Positions 1 to 8,898 of a stretch of 64,000 nucleotides of DNA are shown piece after piece. Position numbers and translations under genes: made by a program. The stretch lies in the NCBI RefSeq assembly GCF_001528745.1, contig NZ_BCNS01000032.1, forward strand, positions 1 to 64,000, written 5' to 3'. The notes beneath the pieces were generated by a model. The model was not told the DNA's origin. It did no database searches and saw only the letters and a list, made by a program, of their open reading frames with translations. Source of the stretch: Marinobacterium profundum (GTDB lineage Bacteria > Pseudomonadota > Gammaproteobacteria > Pseudomonadales > Balneatricaceae). The first letter of the stretch is position 1; every line of letters starts with the position of its first letter.

Positions 1-1
1 C

Positions 2-466
2 GGCTCGCCGCTGGAACTCTATCACCACCCGGTGAACCAGTTCGTGGCAGGCTTTATCGGCACGCCGAAAATGGCCTTCCTCAAAGGCAAAGTCAGCGCG
101 GTCAGCAGCAGCGACGTGACAGTAGCCCTGGAATGCGGCCCGGAATATCAGCTGCCGCACCAGAGCACCAACCTCAAGATCGGTGATGACATCACCATGG
201 GCATCCGCCCCGAGCATATCGAAGTGGTCGCCAGCGATGCCAGCCCGTTCAAGGTCCGCCTGGACGTAACCGAACACCTGGGTGCCGATACCTACTGCTA
301 CATCAAGCTGGGCAATGGCGAAATGATGACCGTGCGTGCGCCGGGAGATTTCAGCGCAGACTACGGCCAGAATGCAGCCCTGATCCCGGACCTGACCCAG
401 GCGCACCTGTTCGATGCCGATGGCAAGACCATCCCGCGCCCGCGCACTCCAGCCCAGGCTGCCTGA
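2..466 (+). CDS. MalK/MtlK-type polyol or sugar ABC transporter ATPase, C-terminal part
   Basis: The reading frame is open from the window edge, so only the last 154 residues are visible. What remains is the region after the nucleotide-binding domain. It starts with GSPLELYHHPVNQFVAGFIG, typical of MalK/UgpC/SmoK ATPases, and continues into the C-terminal TOBE-like regulatory domain with a GIRPEHIEV motif. Such subunits power uptake of maltose, polyols or glycerol-3-phosphate at the inner membrane. The next gene encodes mannitol 2-dehydrogenase, which recalls the Pseudomonas mtlEFGKD operon, so a mannitol/sorbitol system is the most likely role. The substrate is inferred from context only. 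A strong terminator follows 37 bases after the stop. Confidence 0.9.
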   Translation, partial: GSPLELYHHPVNQFVAGFIGTPKMAFLKGKVSAVSSSDVTVALECGPEYQLPHQSTNLKIGDDITMGIRPEHIEVVASDASPFKVRLDVTEHLGADTYCYIKLGNGEMMTVRAPGDFSADYGQNAALIPDLTQAHLFDADGKTIPRPRTPAQAA

Positions 467-502
467 GTCAGCGATACCCTTACAAGTTTTGGCGTCTGCC
501 AC

Positions 503-538
503 CCGCTGCGCCTGGTTCGCCAGGCCCAGCGGTTTTTT
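503..538 (+). terminator. Rho-independent terminator after the ABC ATPase gene
   Basis: A GC-rich stem (CCGCT, then GCCTGG / CCAGGC, then AGCGG, with a small internal mismatch) closes on a TTCG tetraloop and is followed directly by six T. It lies between the transporter ATPase and the mannitol dehydrogenase gene, so read-through into the latter is either partial or that gene has its own promoter. Confidence 0.85.
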
Positions 539-607
539 ATCGCAACCCCCTGCGCCCCTGCCCGCCCTCCCTGTTATCGCGGCCAGCGACGCTCTGATAA
601 ATCCCTG

Positions 608-2095
608 GTGATTCCTGTGAAACTCAACAATGCCACTATCGCTCAGCTGGGCGAACACATAGCGCACCCCACCTATCCACGCCAGGCCCTGGGCCACGGT
701 ATAGTGCATATTGGTGTGGGCGGCTTTCACCGTGCCCATGAGGCCGTCTATACAGAGCGATTTCTGCGTCTGACGCAGGATCAGAACTGGGGTATCTGCG
801 GTATAGGCCTGCGCGAGAGCGATCGTGCCATGGCGCAGGTTCTGCGCGAGCAGGATTACCTCTACAGCCTGATGGAGCTGGGTCAGTCCGAGCACCCGCG
901 CGTCGAAGTCATAGGCGCTATCAGCGACTACCTGTTTGCACCGGACAGCCCCGCAGCCGTGCTGGAAAAACTGGCCTCGCCCCAGACCCGTATTGTCTCC
1001 CTCACCATTACCGAGGGCGGTTATCTGCTGGATGATCACAGCGGCGAATTCAATTTTGACCACGCTGATATTGTGCATGACCTGGCTAACCCACAGTCAC
1101 CGCGCAGTGTGTTCGGTTACCTCACCACTGCCCTGGCAACACGCCGTGAACGTGGTCTGCCGGCCTTCACCCTGATGTCCTGCGACAACCTGCCCCACAA
1201 TGGTGACAAGGCGCGCCACGCGCTGCTGAGCTTTGCCGCACGCCACGACCAGGTACTGGCCGACTGGATTGCCGACAACGCCAGCTTCCCCAACAGCATG
1301 GTCGATCGTATTACGCCCATCACCACCAGCGCCCACAAGGATCTGCTGCGTAATTTTGCCGCCATTGACGATGCCTGGCCCGTAGTCTGCGAACCCTTTC
1401 TGCAGTGGGTCATGGAAGATGACTTCTGCAACGGCCGCCCGGCCTGGGAAAACGTCGGCGTGCAGTTTACCGCCGATGTAGCACCCTATGAGCAGATGAA
1501 AATGCGCCTGCTCAACGCCAGCCACTCTGCCATGAGCTATCTGGGCTATCTGATGGGTTACCGCTACAGCCACGAAGTGATGCAGGACACCCGCCTGAGC
1601 GGCTTTATCCGCAGCTTTATGGATCTGGATGTCACCCCAACCCTTGGCACTATCGAAGGCATCAGCCTGGATCAGTACAAGGACACCCTGATCGAGCGCT
1701 TCGCCAACCCGCGCATCGGTGACCAGCTGGCCCGTCTGTGCATGGACGGCTCCAGCAAGATCCCCAAATTCATCCTGGGTACTCTGGAAGAACGCCTCGA
1801 AGCGGGGGCGCCAGCACACCGCTTTGCTCTGATTCTGGCCGGCTGGGCTCTCTATCTGCACCAGGCCCAAGCGCCCGGCGCTGACTACAAGGTGGAAGAT
1901 CCACTCGCCGACATGCTGCTGTCAGCCTGCCAGGAACGGGACGGATTGAGCACACGTTTCCTGGGGCTGGAAGATATTTTCGGCACTCAGCTAGGTGCAT
2001 CTGCTGCGCTGGTTTCTGCTTTTGAGACTGCACTAAAGCAGCTCGAAAAACAGGGAGTTGCCGCAACAATCGACGGACTCGACCAGGTCGCCTGA
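608..2095 (+). CDS. mtlD: Mannitol 2-dehydrogenase (long-chain polyol dehydrogenase family)
   Basis: 495 residues. The cytoplasmic enzyme oxidises D-mannitol (often also arabinitol or sorbitol) to a ketose with NAD. The N-terminal motif GVGGFHRAHEA marks the family. K298, N303 and H306 in KMRLLNASH have the spacing of the catalytic Lys-295, Asn-300 and His-303 known in Pseudomonas fluorescens mannitol 2-dehydrogenase. Length fits the family. The start is GTG with no clear Shine-Dalgarno; a GTG nine bases further on (617) is equally possible. The kinase genes that follow in the Pseudomonas mtl operon are absent, and a hairpin-rich non-coding stretch comes next. Confidence 0.93.
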   Translation: MIPVKLNNATIAQLGEHIAHPTYPRQALGHGIVHIGVGGFHRAHEAVYTERFLRLTQDQNWGICGIGLRESDRAMAQVLREQDYLYSLMELGQSEHPRVEVIGAISDYLFAPDSPAAVLEKLASPQTRIVSLTITEGGYLLDDHSGEFNFDHADIVHDLANPQSPRSVFGYLTTALATRRERGLPAFTLMSCDNLPHNGDKARHALLSFAARHDQVLADWIADNASFPNSMVDRITPITTSAHKDLLRNFAAIDDAWPVVCEPFLQWVMEDDFCNGRPAWENVGVQFTADVAPYEQMKMRLLNASHSAMSYLGYLMGYRYSHEVMQDTRLSGFIRSFMDLDVTPTLGTIEGISLDQYKDTLIERFANPRIGDQLARLCMDGSSKIPKFILGTLEERLEAGAPAHRFALILAGWALYLHQAQAPGADYKVEDPLADMLLSACQERDGLSTRFLGLEDIFGTQLGASAALVSAFETALKQLEKQGVAATIDGLDQVA

Positions 2096-2192
2096 TTCCG
2101 GAACTTGCTGCCTCTGAATCAACGTCACTTGCGTTGGTAAAGCCTCGATAGCCGGGCACTGATTCGCACCGACGCGGACCCCTGCCCAGCCA

Positions 2193-2350
2193 CAGAAAAC
2201 CGTTGTTTTCTGCCCTGCGCCCGCCAGTAACCCTGGTGGGCGCAGTTGTGATCAGTGATCTGCCACCAGCGAAAAAATACCGGCTCGTATTATTAACCCG
2301 GCGGGTTAATACATGAAGCAGGGATGCTTCATCATTGGCCGCAGGCCAAT
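2193..2350. repeat. Cluster of five short hairpins, one with a GGGA loop
   Basis: In order: CAGAAAAC / GTTTTCTG (2193-2212, loop CGTT); TGCGCCCGCCAG / CCTGGTGGGCGCA (2216-2244, slight mismatch); ATTAACCC / GGGTTAAT (2292-2310, loop GGC); ATGAAGCA / TGCTTCAT (2313-2332, loop GGGA); ATTGGCC / GGCCAAT (2334-2350, loop GCA). None has a terminator-type T tract. The fourth has the CAGGGATG centre also seen in the array near 14 kb, which suggests one family of intergenic palindromes. Confidence 0.75.
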
Positions 2351-2436
2351 GCGAACGTCACCTCTTCGCCCCCAAGAAGGCCAGCAAGTCCATACACTTG
2401 CGCCCATTCTTTTAGGCTAAAGAGTTCTGGCGTGAC

Positions 2437-2465
2437 GGACAAATAGGGAGGGAACCTATTTGTCC
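2437..2465. repeat. 11-bp perfect inverted repeat
   Basis: GGACAAATAGG and CCTATTTGTCC flank a seven-base GAGGGAA loop. No T tract follows, so it is not an obvious terminator. It could be an operator or part of the composite palindromic element to its left. Confidence 0.7.
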
Positions 2466-2671
2466 ACCAGGTTAATAGCTCCCTGAACATATCCACTGAG
2501 TATCAACACTGGAGATAGTCACAGGGAATAAATGTTTCATCCAAGGAATCACTTTATCCACAGCCCCTGCAGTCAAATAACGACTTGCTGGCAGACTCTG
2601 CCTGCAAGCTGTGTTGGCTACGGGCATTCATTTAATCAACTCCGGTTATTAAGAAGACAAGAAGCAACGTC

Positions 2672-4393
2672 ATGGACATGAAAACCGCAATACCGACCAG
2701 CCGCGTCGGTAGCATGCATGAAGAGCAATTGCCCGTTCCACCACACAAACTGCACGGCTGGAAACATTTCCTGGGCTTGTATGCCGGCGAGCACGTAGCC
2801 GCAACCGAGTTTGTGATAGGTGCAACCTTCGTGGCACTGGGCGCCAAAACCATGGATATCCTGCTGGGATTGCTGATCGGCAATATCCTGGCGCTGCTGA
2901 GCTGGACCCTGATTACCGCGCCTATCGCCGTTGAAACGAGGCTCAGCCTCTATACCTACCTGCACAAGATTGCCGGTGGCACCATGACAAGGCTCTATAA
3001 CTGGGCCAACGTCATTATCTTTACCGTGATTTCGGCCGCGATGATCACGGTGTCATCAACGGCTGTACGGTTCCTGTTCGATATCCCGGCACAGCTAAAC
3101 TGGTATCCGACCAACGCCTGGTTTGTGATGATAGTGCTGGCCGTCGGCGCCATAGTGGTTCTGGTCGCCATGTATGGCTTCAATGCCCTGTCCAACTTCT
3201 CCAGTATTTGTGCACCCTGGCTCTTCGTGATGTTCACCAGCGGCGCCCTGATCATGCTGCCCCCCCTGGCTGAAGCGGTGCTGGGATACACCACACTGCA
3301 GGGCTTGCAGGACTTTATTCAGATAGGCAGTCAGTCCATATGGACCGGTGTGAACGCCGAGGGCGAGGCGGGAATCGGTCTGATGGAAGTCATCGGCTTC
3401 GCCTGGGCGGCCAATACTATTACCCATTTCGGCCTGATCGATATGGCCCTGTTCCGTTTCGCCAAGCGCAAGACATACGGCCTGTGCACCAGTTCCGGCA
3501 TGCTGTTCGGCCACTACGTCGCCTGGATTGCAGCGGGCATCATGGGGGCTGGCACCGCGGTGATTCTGAAAACCTCGATAGTGACCCTTGATCCCGGTGA
3601 TGTAGCCTTTCAGGCTCTGGGCCTGTCAGGGTTTGTTATCGTCATCATTGCCGGCTGGACCACCGCCAACGCCAACCTCTACCGTGCAGGCTTGGCCGCT
3701 CAGGCCATCTTTCAGGCCCGGTCACGCCGCCAGACAACACTGGCCGTGGGCCTTGTGACCGTCGTTGTCGCCTGCTTTCCCTTCGTGTTTACCAAGATGC
3801 TGCCACTACTGACTTATGCCGGTCTGCTGGTAATCCCTGTGGGCGCCATCGTATTTGCCGAACACTTTGTGTTTCCCCGCGTCGGTCTGACGCGCTACTG
3901 GGTCAGCTACCTCAAGCTCACCCATAGCACGCCGGCGGTGGTGTCCTGGGCAGCAGGCCTGGCCTTTGCCTTGGGCCTGAACGCACTGGATGTGATGTCG
4001 TTCTACTACCTGTTCATCCCGACCTGGTTCTTTACGATTCTGCTCTACACCCTGCTGGCCAGTCAGTACGGTGCCGCGCAAAAGTATCCGCAGCAGGAAG
4101 CGGAACTGCAAGCCTTTGACCGCGAGGTCGAGGCCCACCATATCCAGCAGGCTGCCACCGCCACGGTACAGCCACAGGACACTTCAAGCTTGACCCAGTG
4201 GTTGCACCGGGCGTCCTGGGCCAGCCTGCTGGTTACCCTGGTGCTGGCGTGTAATACCCTGTTGCGCAGCCCGGACATGATCGCCTATGAAGCCAACCGC
4301 GAGCTGTTCTACAACCTGGGTTTCATTGGCACCCTGATCTATTTCACCTGCGCCTACTGGGCCCTGAAAAGGCGCCAGGCCCTGGCCCATTAA
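2672..4393 (+). CDS. NCS1-family (cytosine/purine/allantoin-type) permease
   Basis: 573 residues with about twelve hydrophobic segments. The N-terminal region (HGWKHFLGLYAGEHVAATEFVIG) and the pattern of helices fit the nucleobase:cation symporter-1 family, inner-membrane carriers for nucleobases, hydantoins, thiamine and related compounds. The protein is longer than CodB (about 420 residues). A hydrophilic stretch around residues 470-510 precedes a final pair of helices, a layout seen in a less studied NCS1 subgroup. The substrate cannot be read from the sequence. No catabolic genes adjoin it. ATG start; a second ATG two codons later is possible. A strong terminator follows. Confidence 0.85.
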   Translation: MDMKTAIPTSRVGSMHEEQLPVPPHKLHGWKHFLGLYAGEHVAATEFVIGATFVALGAKTMDILLGLLIGNILALLSWTLITAPIAVETRLSLYTYLHKIAGGTMTRLYNWANVIIFTVISAAMITVSSTAVRFLFDIPAQLNWYPTNAWFVMIVLAVGAIVVLVAMYGFNALSNFSSICAPWLFVMFTSGALIMLPPLAEAVLGYTTLQGLQDFIQIGSQSIWTGVNAEGEAGIGLMEVIGFAWAANTITHFGLIDMALFRFAKRKTYGLCTSSGMLFGHYVAWIAAGIMGAGTAVILKTSIVTLDPGDVAFQALGLSGFVIVIIAGWTTANANLYRAGLAAQAIFQARSRRQTTLAVGLVTVVVACFPFVFTKMLPLLTYAGLLVIPVGAIVFAEHFVFPRVGLTRYWVSYLKLTHSTPAVVSWAAGLAFALGLNALDVMSFYYLFIPTWFFTILLYTLLASQYGAAQKYPQQEAELQAFDREVEAHHIQQAATATVQPQDTSSLTQWLHRASWASLLVTLVLACNTLLRSPDMIAYEANRELFYNLGFIGTLIYFTCAYWALKRRQALAH

Positions 4394-4413
4394 GGCTCAG
4401 ACCCAATAGCGCG

Positions 4414-4441
4414 AAAAGGCGACCCTAAGGTCGCCTTTTTA
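4414..4441 (+). terminator. Rho-independent terminator after the NCS1 permease
   Basis: Stem AAAAGGCGACC / GGTCGCCTTTT with loop CTAA and a T run. The same hairpin, base for base, recurs at 5339-5366. It can act in both directions and so may also terminate the minus-strand gene that ends at 4507. Confidence 0.92.
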
Positions 4442-4506
4442 TTGCCAGCGGATTCTGTCACTCAGCAACTCAATTCGCCGCCGTCATCACACCAGGAAAA
4501 ACGCAA

Positions 4507-5040
4507 CTACCGGGAAACTTCAGCGGTGCCGGATTTCCTCTGGTAGGCAAATAACCCAAGGACAATGGCGGCAAAAAACACCAGATGCAGCACAAATTTT
4601 ACATCTAGATCAAAGTTCAGACCCGGCAATTTGCCTACATCAATACGCTGGAAAGACACCAGCTGCACTATAAGGGCGTTCGCAGGCGGCGCTATCACGG
4701 TAGTTACCCAGGAGAACGCCAGAGTAAAGAACGCAACCAATGGCAAGCGCTGGGTTTTCAGAATCAAAATACCGCTCAACACACCGTAAAACACGGACAC
4801 GGCCGAATGGGCCAGCCATGCAATAACCAGCGCAGGGACCGCACTCCAGCCACCGAGCTGCTGATAGAGCGCGGCATGACGGCTTGTCAGCGTATCCATG
4901 CCAAACCAGGGCTGAACGAAAATAAACAAGACACCCACCAAGGCACCAAGCAAAGCCGACATGACCAGAAATTGCACTTGGGTGATATTTGTTTCGCTGC
5001 TTGCTCCACAAAGGGTTGTCGTACCTGTGTCAGTCGTCAA
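4507..5040 (-). CDS. Small multi-pass inner-membrane protein of unknown function
   Basis: 177 residues, not recognised. Four or five hydrophobic segments are visible: about residues 22-44, 62-95 (possibly two), 98-125 and 148-165. The N-terminus is short and polar (MTTDTGTTTLCGASSET). The start is TTG at 5040, chosen because a full AAGGAG Shine-Dalgarno sits six bases upstream (5047-5052) and no ATG is near it. The gene is a monocistron between two copies of one terminator hairpin. Codon use looks like its neighbours. No catalytic motif is visible; a transport or membrane-anchoring role is only a guess. Confidence 0.7.
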   Translation of the reverse strand: MTTDTGTTTLCGASSETNITQVQFLVMSALLGALVGVLFIFVQPWFGMDTLTSRHAALYQQLGGWSAVPALVIAWLAHSAVSVFYGVLSGILILKTQRLPLVAFFTLAFSWVTTVIAPPANALIVQLVSFQRIDVGKLPGLNFDLDVKFVLHLVFFAAIVLGLFAYQRKSGTAEVSR

Positions 5041-5380
5041 TGGGGACTCCTTGATATATTAAGAAATGACTGCCGTGTGAACGTTAAGCTCACTCGCCAA
5101 TATCTGACTTCCAGTCTTTTAAATTGTTTCGTGATTTATAGATATTTTGAGCAATCATTCAACTTTATTATTGACCGCTATCCCGCTGGCGATATTCATG
5201 CACCACAATGTGGCAAAAACCATCACCCTGTCCAATATGAAGACCCCGGAGTTCAATCTCATGCTCGGTATTCACGCTCTGCTCTGACACCGCCCCCATG
5301 CTGTTCTCAGATTAATCGTGACCAGAAGGCCATAACGCAAAAAGGCGACCCTAAGGTCGCCTTTTTCAGTGCCTAATGAC
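5041..5380. other. 340-bp intergenic region, AT-rich in its left half
   Basis: It holds the Shine-Dalgarno and, presumably, the promoter of the minus-strand membrane-protein gene, followed by AT-rich sequence (about 5050-5190) and a bidirectional terminator at 5339-5366. I see no RNA gene or short coding sequence. Confidence 0.6.
5339..5366 (-). terminator. Rho-independent terminator of the fba operon (bidirectional)
   Basis: AAAAAGGCGACC / GGTCGCCTTTTT with loop CTAA, 15 bases beyond the fba stop codon. It has A tracts on one side and T tracts on the other, so it works on either strand. Identical in stem and loop to the hairpin at 4414-4441. Confidence 0.92.
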
Positions 5381-6445
5381 TTAGTTCACCTTGGCATTCA
5401 GCTCGCCGCGATCATAGCGGGTCGCCATATCTTCCAGCGAAATAGCACGCAGTTTGCTGGCATTGCCAGCGGTTCCGAAAGCTTCGAAGCGGGCTTCGCA
5501 GATATCGCTCATGGCAGTCATGGTCGCCTTGAGGAATTTGCGCGGGTCAAACTCGGACGGGTTCTGCGCCAGGAAGCGACGCACAGCACCGGTGGATGCC
5601 AGACGCAGGTCGGTATCTATATTGACCTTGCGAACGCCGTGCTTGATGCCTTCAACGATCTGCTCGACCGGCACACCGTAGGTTTCCGGAATCTCGCCAC
5701 CGAACTCGTTGATCACCGCCAGCCATTCCTGGGGAACCGACGAAGATCCGTGCATGACCAGGTGTGTGCCTGGAATGCGCTGATGGATTGCCTTGATGCG
5801 GTTGATGTCCAGGATGTCGCCGGTAGGCGGACGGCTGAACTTGTAAGCGCCGTGGGAGGTGCCGCAGGCAATTGCCAGGGCATCAACGTTGGTTTTGCTG
5901 ACAAAATCAGCCGCCTCATCCGGATCGGTCAGCATCTGATCGTGGGTCAGAATACCTTCGGCACCGATACCGTCTTCTTCGCCGGCCTGGCCGGTTTCCA
6001 GCGAGCCCAGGCAGCCAAGTTCACCTTCCACGGAAACGCCACAGGCGTGGGCCATTTCAACGGTACGGCGAGTTACTTCGACGTTGTACTCGTAGCTGGT
6101 CGGCGTTTTGCCGTCTTCGCCAAGAGAGCCGTCCATCATCACGGACGAGAAGCCCATGGCAATGGAGCGCTGGCAGATGGCCGGCGAAGTGCCATGGTCC
6201 TGGTGCATGCACACCGGAATATGGGGGAACTCCTCGATCGCGGCCAGAATCATGTGGCGCAGGAAATTGGAGCCGGCATATTTGCGGGCACCGGCAGAGG
6301 CCTGCACAATCACCGGAGAGTCGGTCTTGGCAGCCGCTTCCATGATGGCGCGCATCTGTTCCAGGTTGTTAACGTTAAAAGCTGGAATGCCATAGCCGAC
6401 TTCGGCGGCATGATCCAGCAGCTGACGCATGGAGATGAGAGCCAT
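5381..6445 (-). CDS. fba: Class II fructose-1,6-bisphosphate aldolase
   Basis: 354 residues, the length of the Calvin-cycle-type class II aldolases of proteobacteria. Cytoplasmic zinc enzyme that reversibly splits fructose-1,6-bisphosphate into dihydroxyacetone phosphate and glyceraldehyde-3-phosphate. D83 and H84 in HQDHGTSP are the expected catalytic Asp and zinc His; VEGELG and [14 protein letters not shown] carry the remaining metal and phosphate-binding elements. It is the last gene of tkt-epd-pgk-fba, an order conserved in Pseudomonas. A 178-bp gap with an inverted repeat separates it from pgk, so it may have its own promoter as well. Confidence 0.97.
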   Translation of the reverse strand: MALISMRQLLDHAAEVGYGIPAFNVNNLEQMRAIMEAAAKTDSPVIVQASAGARKYAGSNFLRHMILAAIEEFPHIPVCMHQDHGTSPAICQRSIAMGFSSVMMDGSLGEDGKTPTSYEYNVEVTRRTVEMAHACGVSVEGELGCLGSLETGQAGEEDGIGAEGILTHDQMLTDPDEAADFVSKTNVDALAIACGTSHGAYKFSRPPTGDILDINRIKAIHQRIPGTHLVMHGSSSVPQEWLAVINEFGGEIPETYGVPVEQIVEGIKHGVRKVNIDTDLRLASTGAVRRFLAQNPSEFDPRKFLKATMTAMSDICEARFEAFGTAGNASKLRAISLEDMATRYDRGELNAKVN

Positions 6446-6573
6446 TAGGTCACCCTTAAATTCAGTTCATGGGGTTGGCGCCGGTGGCGGCAACCCGGAT
6501 TCAATTCAATACCCGACTTGTGCCGGGTCTGTGGCTGACACATCAGTGCGTCAGCCCGCTCAGTTAACTCCGG

Positions 6574-6623
6574 CAGCCTGTCGGGCTTACCACTGATCTA
6601 CTGCGAAAAAGCCCGACAGACTG
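6574..6623. repeat. Inverted repeat between pgk and fba
   Basis: CAGcCTGTCGGGCTT (6574-6588) and AAGCCCGACAGaCTG (6609-6623) form a 14-of-15 stem with a 20-base loop, starting just after the pgk stop. On the minus strand the first arm ends in a run of T. It may act as a weak terminator or mRNA-stabilising hairpin that uncouples pgk from fba. Confidence 0.6.
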
Positions 6624-7784
6624 CTAACTGCGCGATTCCAGCATCGCCACGGCCGGCAATACCTTGCCTTCGACAAATTCGAGGAAAGCACCGCCACCGG
6701 TAGAGATGTAGGACACCTGATCGGCGATACCGTACTTGTCGACCGCCGCCAGGGTGTCACCACCACCGGCAATGGAAAAGGCCGGGCTTTGCGCAATCGC
6801 CAGAGACAGGGTTTTGGTACCCTCGCCAAACTGGTCGAACTCGAACACGCCAACCGGACCGTTCCAGATGATGGTACCGGCGCTCTTGAGCAATTCGGCC
6901 AGTGCCGCGGCAGACTGCGGACCTATATCCAGAATCATGTCATCGGCGGCCACATCGTCCACCAGCTTGACCGTCGCGGTTGCGGTTTCGGCGAACTCGG
7001 TCGCCACCACCACATCCACCGGCAGCGGAATGGAAACTCGCTCCATCAGCGCCTTGGCGATAGGAAGCAGGTCATGCTCGCACAGTGACTTGCCCACCGG
7101 CTTGCCGGCAGCGGCCAGGAAGGTATTGGCGATACCACCACCCACGATCAGCTGATCCACCTTGTCGGACAGCGAATTCAGTACTTCCAGCTTGGTCGAA
7201 ACCTTGGAGCCCCCAACGATGGCCACCAGTGGACGTGCAGGGTTCAGCAGCGCCTTGCCCAGCGCATCCAGCTCACCGGCCAGCAGCGGGCCGGCGCAGG
7301 CCTGGGTGGCAAAGCGGGCAACACCGTGGGTTGAAGCCTGGGCGCGGTGTGCGGTGCCAAAGGCATCCATCACATAGACATCACAGAGCGCAGCCATCTT
7401 GCGCGACAGGGCTTCATCGTCTTTTTTCTCACCGACATTGAAGCGCACGTTCTCAAGCAGCACCAACTCGCCTTCGCCCACACTGAAGCCACCCTCGGTC
7501 CAATCCCTGATCAGCGGAACCTCGCGACCCAGCAACTTGCCCAGGTGAGCCGCAACCGGCGCCAGGGAGTACTGCTCGTCATATTCGCCTTCGGTCGGAC
7601 GGCCCAGGTGAGACATCACCATGACTTTGGCACCGGCCTTGAGCGCAAGCTCCAGGCTCGGCAGCGCCGCACGGATGCGGGCATCCGAAGTGACCTGGCC
7701 GTCCTTGACCGGCACATTAAGATCTTCCCTGATCAGGACCCGCTTACCGGCCAGATCAAGCTCTGTCATTTTCAGTACGCTCAT
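6624..7784 (-). CDS. pgk: Phosphoglycerate kinase
   Basis: 386 residues, normal for bacterial PGK. It transfers phosphate between 1,3-bisphosphoglycerate and ADP in glycolysis. Visible family elements are the N-terminal substrate loop ([11 protein letters not shown]), HLGRP, the basic substrate-binding patch, GGSKVSTK, and the C-terminal nucleotide-binding motifs GGGDTLAAV and STGGGAFLE. It lies 45 bases downstream of epd in the same direction and is probably cotranscribed with it. Confidence 0.98.
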   Translation of the reverse strand: MSVLKMTELDLAGKRVLIREDLNVPVKDGQVTSDARIRAALPSLELALKAGAKVMVMSHLGRPTEGEYDEQYSLAPVAAHLGKLLGREVPLIRDWTEGGFSVGEGELVLLENVRFNVGEKKDDEALSRKMAALCDVYVMDAFGTAHRAQASTHGVARFATQACAGPLLAGELDALGKALLNPARPLVAIVGGSKVSTKLEVLNSLSDKVDQLIVGGGIANTFLAAAGKPVGKSLCEHDLLPIAKALMERVSIPLPVDVVVATEFAETATATVKLVDDVAADDMILDIGPQSAAALAELLKSAGTIIWNGPVGVFEFDQFGEGTKTLSLAIAQSPAFSIAGGGDTLAAVDKYGIADQVSYISTGGGAFLEFVEGKVLPAVAMLESRS

Positions 7785-7829
7785 TGAGTGTCCTACCTAT
7801 GCTTGTGAAATTTAAAAGCAGTAAACCCG

Positions 7830-8855
7830 TTAGTCCCGTCGATTAAGCCAGTAGCGCGCGACATCCATCATACGATTGGCAAAGCCCCATTCGTTGTCGA
7901 ACCAGCACAGCATCTTCAGCATGGTGCCGCCGCTGACCCGGGTCTGGGTGGCGTCAAACACGCCGGAGCGTGGATCACGGTTAAAGTCCACAGATGCATG
8001 GGCTTCGTTGGTATAACCCAACAATCCCTGCAGAGCGCCATTGGCGCTGGCTCGCATCAGGGCATTAACCTCCTCAACCGAAGTTTCACGCCGCACATTG
8101 ACCGTCAGATCCATGGCCGAGACATTGATGGTCGGCACCCGCAGATGCAGACATTCAAAGCGCCCTTCCAGATGCGGCAACAAACGATCAATACCGCGCC
8201 CAAGGCCTGTATCTACCGGGATAATCGACTGCAGCGCGCTGCGCGTCAGGCGCAGATCCGTCTGGTGATAACTGTCGATCACTGGCTGGTCGTTCATGGC
8301 CGAGTGAATGGTCGTGGTAACGCCATTCACAATGCCAAACTCGCGATCCAGCAGATCCAGCACCGGCACCACACAGTTAGTGGTGCAGGAGGCCGCCGAC
8401 ACTATCGTATGGGACGCCCGCAGCAACTGCTGATTCAGTCCGTAAACGATGGTGGCATCCACCTCGGCCGTCGCCGGCTGTGAAAACAGCAGCCGGCCCG
8501 CACCCTTCGCCAGATGCAGCTCGGCACTGTGGCGATCCTTGAAGGCACCGGAGCACTCCAGCACCAGGTCCACCTTGAGCTCACGCCAGGGCAGATTGCG
8601 CGGGTCGGGCTCGTTAAGTACCCGAATCCGGTCGCCATCAATCAGCAAATCCTTGCCATCATGGGACACCGGCAACGGAAAACGCCCATGGGTGGTGTCG
8701 TAGCGCGTCAGGTAACTGACCGTCTCGATATCCGCCAGCTCGTTCAGTGCCACCACCTCGAAGTCACGGCGAAAGCCGCACTCATAGATAGCGCGCAGCA
8801 CACACTGCCCGATTCGGCCGTAACCGTTGATTGCAACGCGATATTTCATCGACAT
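7830..8855 (-). CDS. epd: D-erythrose-4-phosphate dehydrogenase (GAPDH family)
   Basis: 341 residues. The Rossmann motif INGYGRIGQ and the catalytic cysteine in SAASCTTNC show the GAPDH fold. The stretch TTIHSAMNDQPVIDSYH, with the following DLRLTRSA, is typical of Epd rather than GapA. Epd oxidises erythrose-4-phosphate to 4-phosphoerythronate, the first step of the DXP-dependent pyridoxal phosphate route. Its position between tkt, whose product is erythrose-4-phosphate, and pgk agrees. The start can be the ATG at 8855 or the one two codons later (MKYRV). Confidence 0.93.
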   Translation of the reverse strand: MSMKYRVAINGYGRIGQCVLRAIYECGFRRDFEVVALNELADIETVSYLTRYDTTHGRFPLPVSHDGKDLLIDGDRIRVLNEPDPRNLPWRELKVDLVLECSGAFKDRHSAELHLAKGAGRLLFSQPATAEVDATIVYGLNQQLLRASHTIVSAASCTTNCVVPVLDLLDREFGIVNGVTTTIHSAMNDQPVIDSYHQTDLRLTRSALQSIIPVDTGLGRGIDRLLPHLEGRFECLHLRVPTINVSAMDLTVNVRRETSVEEVNALMRASANGALQGLLGYTNEAHASVDFNRDPRSGVFDATQTRVSGGTMLKMLCWFDNEWGFANRMMDVARYWLNRRD

Positions 8856-8898
8856 CCGACGCCAAAGGCAAGGCCGGCAAAAGCCGGCCCTGAAACCA

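Larger units (their letters stand above)
2096..2671. other. 576-bp non-coding region rich in small inverted repeats
   Basis: No credible gene on either strand. The stretch between mtlD and the NCS1 permease holds at least six short perfect or near-perfect hairpins, listed separately at 2193-2350 and 2437-2465, plus a weaker one at 2584-2607 (CTTGC.GGCAG / CTGCC.GCAAG). CGTCAC near 2355 and GTGACG near 2432 could close a larger fold around 2355-2437. The promoter of the permease must lie here, but I could not place a convincing one. Confidence 0.7.

Noticed and set aside
5148-5163. FNR-like half sites TTGA ... TCAA
   Set aside because: The spacing is eight bases instead of six, so it does not fit the FNR/ANR site.
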